Assembly (NCBI GenBank): GCA_946401725.1 | Contig: CAMIVE010000002.1 | Coordinates: 40,963 to 104,962 of the forward strand | Reading direction: 5' to 3' | DNA from: an uncultured Bacteroidales bacterium | Lineage (GTDB): Bacteria > Bacteroidota > Bacteroidia > Bacteroidales > P3 | Length of the DNA: 64,000 nt | Shown: positions 60,821 through 64,000 of the stretch, in pieces | Layout: each line of letters begins with the position of its first letter | Numbering within the stretch: position 1 is the first letter of the stretch | Notes under the pieces: model-generated | What the model was told of the DNA's origin: nothing | Databases searched by the model: none | What the model saw: the letters and a program-made list of their open reading frames with translations, nothing else | Made by a program: the position numbers and the translations under genes

Positions 60821-61729
60821 ATGGATCTCACGTTTGAAATATCAGAGGATGAACTGGACCTCGAAAGCCAGGAAGCGTCGCTCAAGGAACTTGAAGCGAT
60901 GGATGCCGGCGAGTCAACGGCCTCGTCGGACGCTGATCCTTTGGAGTTCAACGGAGACGCACCGGAGTTGCTCAAAATGATGGCCAAGATGTTGCGCAGC
61001 CGCGAAGCGGAAGTCATGCAGCTCTTCCAGATTGTATCCGACAAGTCGAAGTCCATCAACGAACTCCTCATCAAAAACACGCAGCTGCAGGCGGACCTCC
61101 ACATCGCCCAAAAAGAGGCGGAGACAACGCGCAAGGAAAACGACAAACTCCAAGAGGAGGCAGCACTGCTGAGGGCAGAAATACAACTGCTCCGCCGAAA
61201 AGAGATCCCCTACCACTCTTACGACCCGACAGCAGCCAACCGACTTCAACAACACACCACCGAAACCATCCGCACGGAATACCAGAAAGGCATCGCCGAA
61301 GCCACCAGCGACATGGCACGTCAGGCGACACAACTGCCTCCTATCGCCCGCGCCACATCGACCTCCAAACAGCACCGCCAAAAAGAGGCTGCACTTGACT
61401 GGGAGCTGTTCGACGCCCTCGTCCAGAAGGACAACAAGATGTCGGAACTGAACAACGACCGTGCCAAGGTGTTTCTCAACGCGCTCCACATGCAGCACAT
61501 CATCGATGAGAAATTCCACGCCCGCAAGAACATCACCAACAACGTGGTATGCTTCATCGCCAAAGAGCTGCACCGACGCATCCCCACCTCCATCAAATGG
61601 GAGATTTTCAGCCACCTCTTCAAACGCAACGCCATACGCACCTACGACGGGAAGGATATGAAACCTGCCGACCGGCGACTGGTGCGTGAATTGACGGCAT
61701 TGTTCGACAGCATCGAAGAAGGGGTATGA
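60821..61729 (+). CDS. Coiled-coil protein of unknown function
   Basis: 302 residues, no signal peptide. The first 45 residues are very acidic (FEISEDELDLESQEASLKEL). A coiled coil spans about 50-130 (ITEL-type heptads: LLIKNTQLQADLHIAQKEAE). A polar linker follows. The C-terminal 110 residues form a compact domain (DWELFDALVQKDNKMSELNN, ITNNVVCFIAKELHRRIPTS, KWEIFSHLFKRNAIRTYDG). This domain looks folded and DNA- or protein-binding, but I do not recognise it. Two TAATTTTG boxes at 60712 and 60727 precede it. It may be cytoplasmic and regulatory; that is an inference. Confidence 0.65.
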   Translation: MDLTFEISEDELDLESQEASLKELEAMDAGESTASSDADPLEFNGDAPELLKMMAKMLRSREAEVMQLFQIVSDKSKSINELLIKNTQLQADLHIAQKEAETTRKENDKLQEEAALLRAEIQLLRRKEIPYHSYDPTAANRLQQHTTETIRTEYQKGIAEATSDMARQATQLPPIARATSTSKQHRQKEAALDWELFDALVQKDNKMSELNNDRAKVFLNALHMQHIIDEKFHARKNITNNVVCFIAKELHRRIPTSIKWEIFSHLFKRNAIRTYDGKDMKPADRRLVRELTALFDSIEEGV

Positions 61730-62219
61730 TAAACCGTCTGAAAGTCTCTGAAATCCGAGAAAAATCGCTGCTTTCTCTTTGTTTTTTCAACGCTTAGCCT
61801 GTAGCGTGAGATACTACACATCAAAAAACAGGCTACATTTCCCTGTTTTCCTTCAACCGCATAGTACCTGTTGACGCAAGCCGCCGTCTATGGTCATCGC
61901 AGGACTTGTAGTCTCTGTTGTAGTTCAATTGTAGTATTCCTTGTAGTATTATCAGTTTTCTATATTATATATCAATACCTTATCACTGAAACCACTACGA
62001 TTCCTACAGGGTATTACACAAAATAGCCAGACGGAAAAAACGGCATTACCTTTGCATCGTCTTTCTCGGGAAAGGAAAGCCGAAGTCGACTTGACGCGTC
62101 CGACGACGATAAAGAGATGCGTACGGCTCTGCGACACCGGAAGCGTCCGACTCCCCTGCCCCGCCCCAAGACAGACATCGTGAATCAATCTTATTTATTA
62201 ACCCTTAAAAATTGAAACA
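61730..62219. promoter_or_regulatory. 490-nt control region with TTGTAGT array
   Basis: No gene is seen. TTGTAGT occurs four times at 61907, 61919, 61930 and 61942 (spacings 12, 11, 12). An inverted repeat TAGCCTGT (61795-61802) / ACAGGCTA (61828-61835) lies before it. TACCTTTG at 62047-62054 is the likely -7 box of the DUF6266 gene, which would give a leader of about 160 nt. The array is about 100 nt upstream of that box. Confidence 0.5.
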
Positions 62220-62855
62220 ATGGGTAAAATCAAACAAGGAGTCCTCGGAGGCTTCTCAGGAAAAGTAGGACCCGTCATCGGTTCCTCATGGAAAGGTAAA
62301 GCAGTTATCAAAGGGCGCGCACTCAGCTACAACGACGCCAACAGCGAGGCACAGCAGCAGACCCGTGCCAAATTAAAGCTGCTCTCCCAGTTCACATCGG
62401 CCACCTACGGCTTCGTCAGCGTCGGATTCAAATCGCAGGCCACCGACATCACCGAACAGAACGCCTCGATACGCTACAACTTCGCCGACGGCATCACCGG
62501 CACCTGGCCGAACTACCAGCTCAACTATTCCAAGCTGCTGCTCGCACGCGGCAAAGTCGACAACCCCTACAACACGACAGCCCAAGTGCAAGGCACCGAT
62601 CTGAGTTTCTCGTGGACCGACAACTCGGGTATCGGCAACGCCCTGGAGACCGACAAGGCGATGTTCGTGGTCTACAACAGCGACAAGAAGCAGTCTATCT
62701 ACGATACGGAGGCTTCCGACCGCTCCACCCGTCAGGCATCTGTATCGCTGCCTTCCTCCTGGACCGGCGACACTGTCGAGGTCTACTTCGCCATGCGCCG
62801 CAACGACAGCGACGAAACCAGCAACTCTCTCTACCTGGGCAATTTCACCCTCTAG
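62220..62855 (+). CDS. DUF6266-family protein
   Basis: 211 residues. The start MGKIKQGVLGGFSGKVGPVIGS is the hallmark of DUF6266, a family restricted largely to Bacteroidota. It is followed by RTRAKLKLLSQFTSATYGFV and a beta-rich C-terminal half (TDLSFSWTDNSGIGNA, DTVEVYFAMRRNDSD). There is no signal peptide. The function is unknown. It has an unusually long predicted leader and ends 22 nt before a strong terminator. Confidence 0.8.
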   Translation: MGKIKQGVLGGFSGKVGPVIGSSWKGKAVIKGRALSYNDANSEAQQQTRAKLKLLSQFTSATYGFVSVGFKSQATDITEQNASIRYNFADGITGTWPNYQLNYSKLLLARGKVDNPYNTTAQVQGTDLSFSWTDNSGIGNALETDKAMFVVYNSDKKQSIYDTEASDRSTRQASVSLPSSWTGDTVEVYFAMRRNDSDETSNSLYLGNFTL

Positions 62856-62877
62856 TCTTCATTGACACACTATGACA

Positions 62878-62907
62878 AGTGGTGGCGTTTCCGCCACCAC
62901 TTTTTTT
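62878..62907 (+). terminator. Intrinsic terminator after DUF6266 gene
   Basis: AGTGGTGGCG, loop TTTC, CGCCACCACT, then TTTTTTT. Ten perfect pairs. It lies 35 nt before the next ORF. Confidence 0.9.
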
Positions 62908-62941
62908 ATCCCGTTTCGCATTAACATCAAAAGACAACAAC

Positions 62942-63460
62942 ATGACACCATCCATGAATCTTATGGCCATCGTACAGGCATACGATCCGACCTCACCGGC
63001 GGCACAGTCACGCGACAAATTCCGTCAACAAGCCCTGCTGCTTTTTCAAAAAGCAGAACCGCTCATCCCTCTCGTGCAACCTCTAATCGGCAAACAGACA
63101 CGGCAATACGACCCTCAGTCGGCCTTCGATGCGTTGCTGAGCATCGCGCTCGACATGGGAAGCGACAGCTTTCTTATGTCAGCTATTCCGTCGCTCATAC
63201 GCAACAAGGCGTCGAAAAAACGCCTCACCGACGCCATCTGTTCCCTACCCGTCACCGACAACAGCCTGCGGCCCGAGCTGGCAGAACAGCTCTATCAATA
63301 TCGTATCATAAAACCCGGAGAAGCTATCCCCTCCCGCCGCCATTTCGAAGCACGACTCTATTTCGGAATCCCCTACTTCACCATCACACCCGTACGAAGA
63401 AACAACAGAGTGCAATCGTTCACCCCTCAGGTACTCCACCCCTTTTTCCTCTTCCGATAA
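62942..63460 (+). CDS. Hypothetical protein
   Basis: 172 residues from the Met at 62942; the track start at 62879 lies in the terminator hairpin. Mostly alpha-helical: NLMAIVQAYDPTSPAAQSRD, RQQALLLFQKAEPLIPLV, FDALLSIALDMGSDSFLM. It ends in an aromatic-rich segment (RLYFGIPYFTITPVRR). No signal peptide, no recognised family. It follows a terminator, so it needs its own promoter or low readthrough; none is obvious. The codon usage is similar to neighbouring genes, which supports it being real. Confidence 0.5.
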   Translation: MTPSMNLMAIVQAYDPTSPAAQSRDKFRQQALLLFQKAEPLIPLVQPLIGKQTRQYDPQSAFDALLSIALDMGSDSFLMSAIPSLIRNKASKKRLTDAICSLPVTDNSLRPELAEQLYQYRIIKPGEAIPSRRHFEARLYFGIPYFTITPVRRNNRVQSFTPQVLHPFFLFR

Positions 63461-63517
63461 AAAAAGTGTAGGAATTCTGCCATGAAGTGGCATTTGAAAA
63501 ACATGCGAAATTTATTT

Positions 63518-63548
63518 TTTGCCAGTCCGATGTTTTTTCATATTTTTG
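63518..63548 (+). promoter_or_regulatory. Promoter of gcvT
   Basis: TTTG (63518-63521), 19-nt spacer, TATTTTTG (63541-63548). The gcvT ATG is 60 nt downstream. Confidence 0.74.
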
Positions 63549-63608
63549 TATTTTGAACTTTTTAGCGAAAAATTTATACAAATAATAATAAATCAATTCA
63601 ATACAGAA

Positions 63609-64000
63609 ATGAAAACCACTCCGTACACAGACTTACACATCAGTTTAGGGGCCAAGATGGCCGAATTTGCAGGCTACAACATGCCTATCCAGTACACCGG
63701 CCTCGTTGAAGAGCACAACAATGTCCGCAACAACGTGGGCGTGTTCGACGTGAGCCACATGGGCGAGTTCCGCGCCAAAGGCCCCATCGCCAAGCACTTC
63801 ATGCAGTATGTCACCACCAACAACGTCGAGGACCTCTTCGACGGCAAGGTGCAGTACACCTGCCTCCCCAACGGTCAGGGTGGCGTGGTCGACGACATGC
63901 TCGTCTACCGCGTCCATGACGACGAGTACTTCATGGTGCCCAACGCCGCCAACATCGACAAGGACTGGAACTGGATGAGCCAGATTGCCGACAAGATGGG
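63609..64000 (+). CDS. gcvT: Glycine cleavage system T protein (N-terminal part)
   Basis: The first 130 codons, running off the window; not in the ORF track because it has no stop here. The start [52 protein letters not shown] and the [20 protein letters not shown] segment are typical for GcvT. It transfers the methylene group from the aminomethyl-lipoyl H protein to tetrahydrofolate, giving 5,10-methylene-THF in the cytosol. It has a clear promoter. The shadows at 63645-63917 (minus) are rejected. Confidence 0.96.
   Translation, partial: MKTTPYTDLHISLGAKMAEFAGYNMPIQYTGLVEEHNNVRNNVGVFDVSHMGEFRAKGPIAKHFMQYVTTNNVEDLFDGKVQYTCLPNGQGGVVDDMLVYRVHDDEYFMVPNAANIDKDWNWMSQIADKM

Overview
The window looks like a chromosomal segment of a Bacteroidales-type Bacteroidota. 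Several genes are preceded by the Bacteroidota promoter (TTTG, 19-20 nt, TAnnTTTG). There are many small lipoproteins with a short lipobox, a fused FtcD/cyclodeaminase, a fimbrillin-like lipoprotein, a DUF6266 protein, and TopA with the C-terminal repeats seen in this phylum. No rRNA, CRISPR array, integrase or transposase was seen. I cannot name a genus.

Layout. 0-5.8 kb: a truncated glycosyltransferase, topA, a large fimbrillin-like/beta-helix lipoprotein and a small partner ORF. 5.8-15.7 kb: one long leftward block running from dnaX through a cation antiporter, dapF, ligA, a PagL-like lipid A deacylase, an LTA-synthase-like phosphotransferase and a lipoprotein nitroreductase. dnaX carries an in-frame TAG exactly where gamma would end, and the tau tail continues in the same frame behind it. 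15.7-20 kb: a 5'-truncated SEL1 remnant, a polyprenyl-phosphate sugar transferase without a canonical start, a lipoprotein and an EamA transporter. 20-32.4 kb: replication, repair and metabolic housekeeping (polA, pdxA, an M17 aminopeptidase, priA, trxA) with small lipoproteins and a DUF58 protein. 32.8-40.9 kb: an OmpA-family protein, mutL, rhomboid, rarD, ilvE, tRNA-Met(CAT), ruvX, def and a TPR lipoprotein.

41.2-50.6 kb is a defence island on the minus strand. It holds a complete type I restriction-modification set (hsdR, hsdM, hsdS), with a DUF1016/YhcG PDDEXK nuclease inserted between hsdM and hsdS and an AbiH gene at the end. An AbiE-type toxin/antitoxin pair lies upstream. Strong hairpin terminators flank the island.

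50.9-64 kb: an XRE regulator with a long AT-rich control region, a 40-residue lipoprotein missed by the ORF track, ftcD, and then a little-described signalling/envelope locus at 54.4-59.9 kb. That locus has a transmembrane Ser/Thr kinase whose C-terminal domain is duplicated as a free secreted protein two genes downstream, a WG-repeat protein, another secreted protein with nearly the same signal peptide, a secreted coiled-coil protein and a membrane-anchored OmpA-domain protein. The window ends with a 5'-nucleotidase, a coiled-coil protein, DUF6266, a hypothetical protein and the start of gcvT.

The most interesting observations are the kinase/secreted-domain locus, the amber codon at the dnaX gamma/tau boundary, the composite defence operon, and several short repeat arrays in control regions. 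All family assignments are by eye; no database search was possible.
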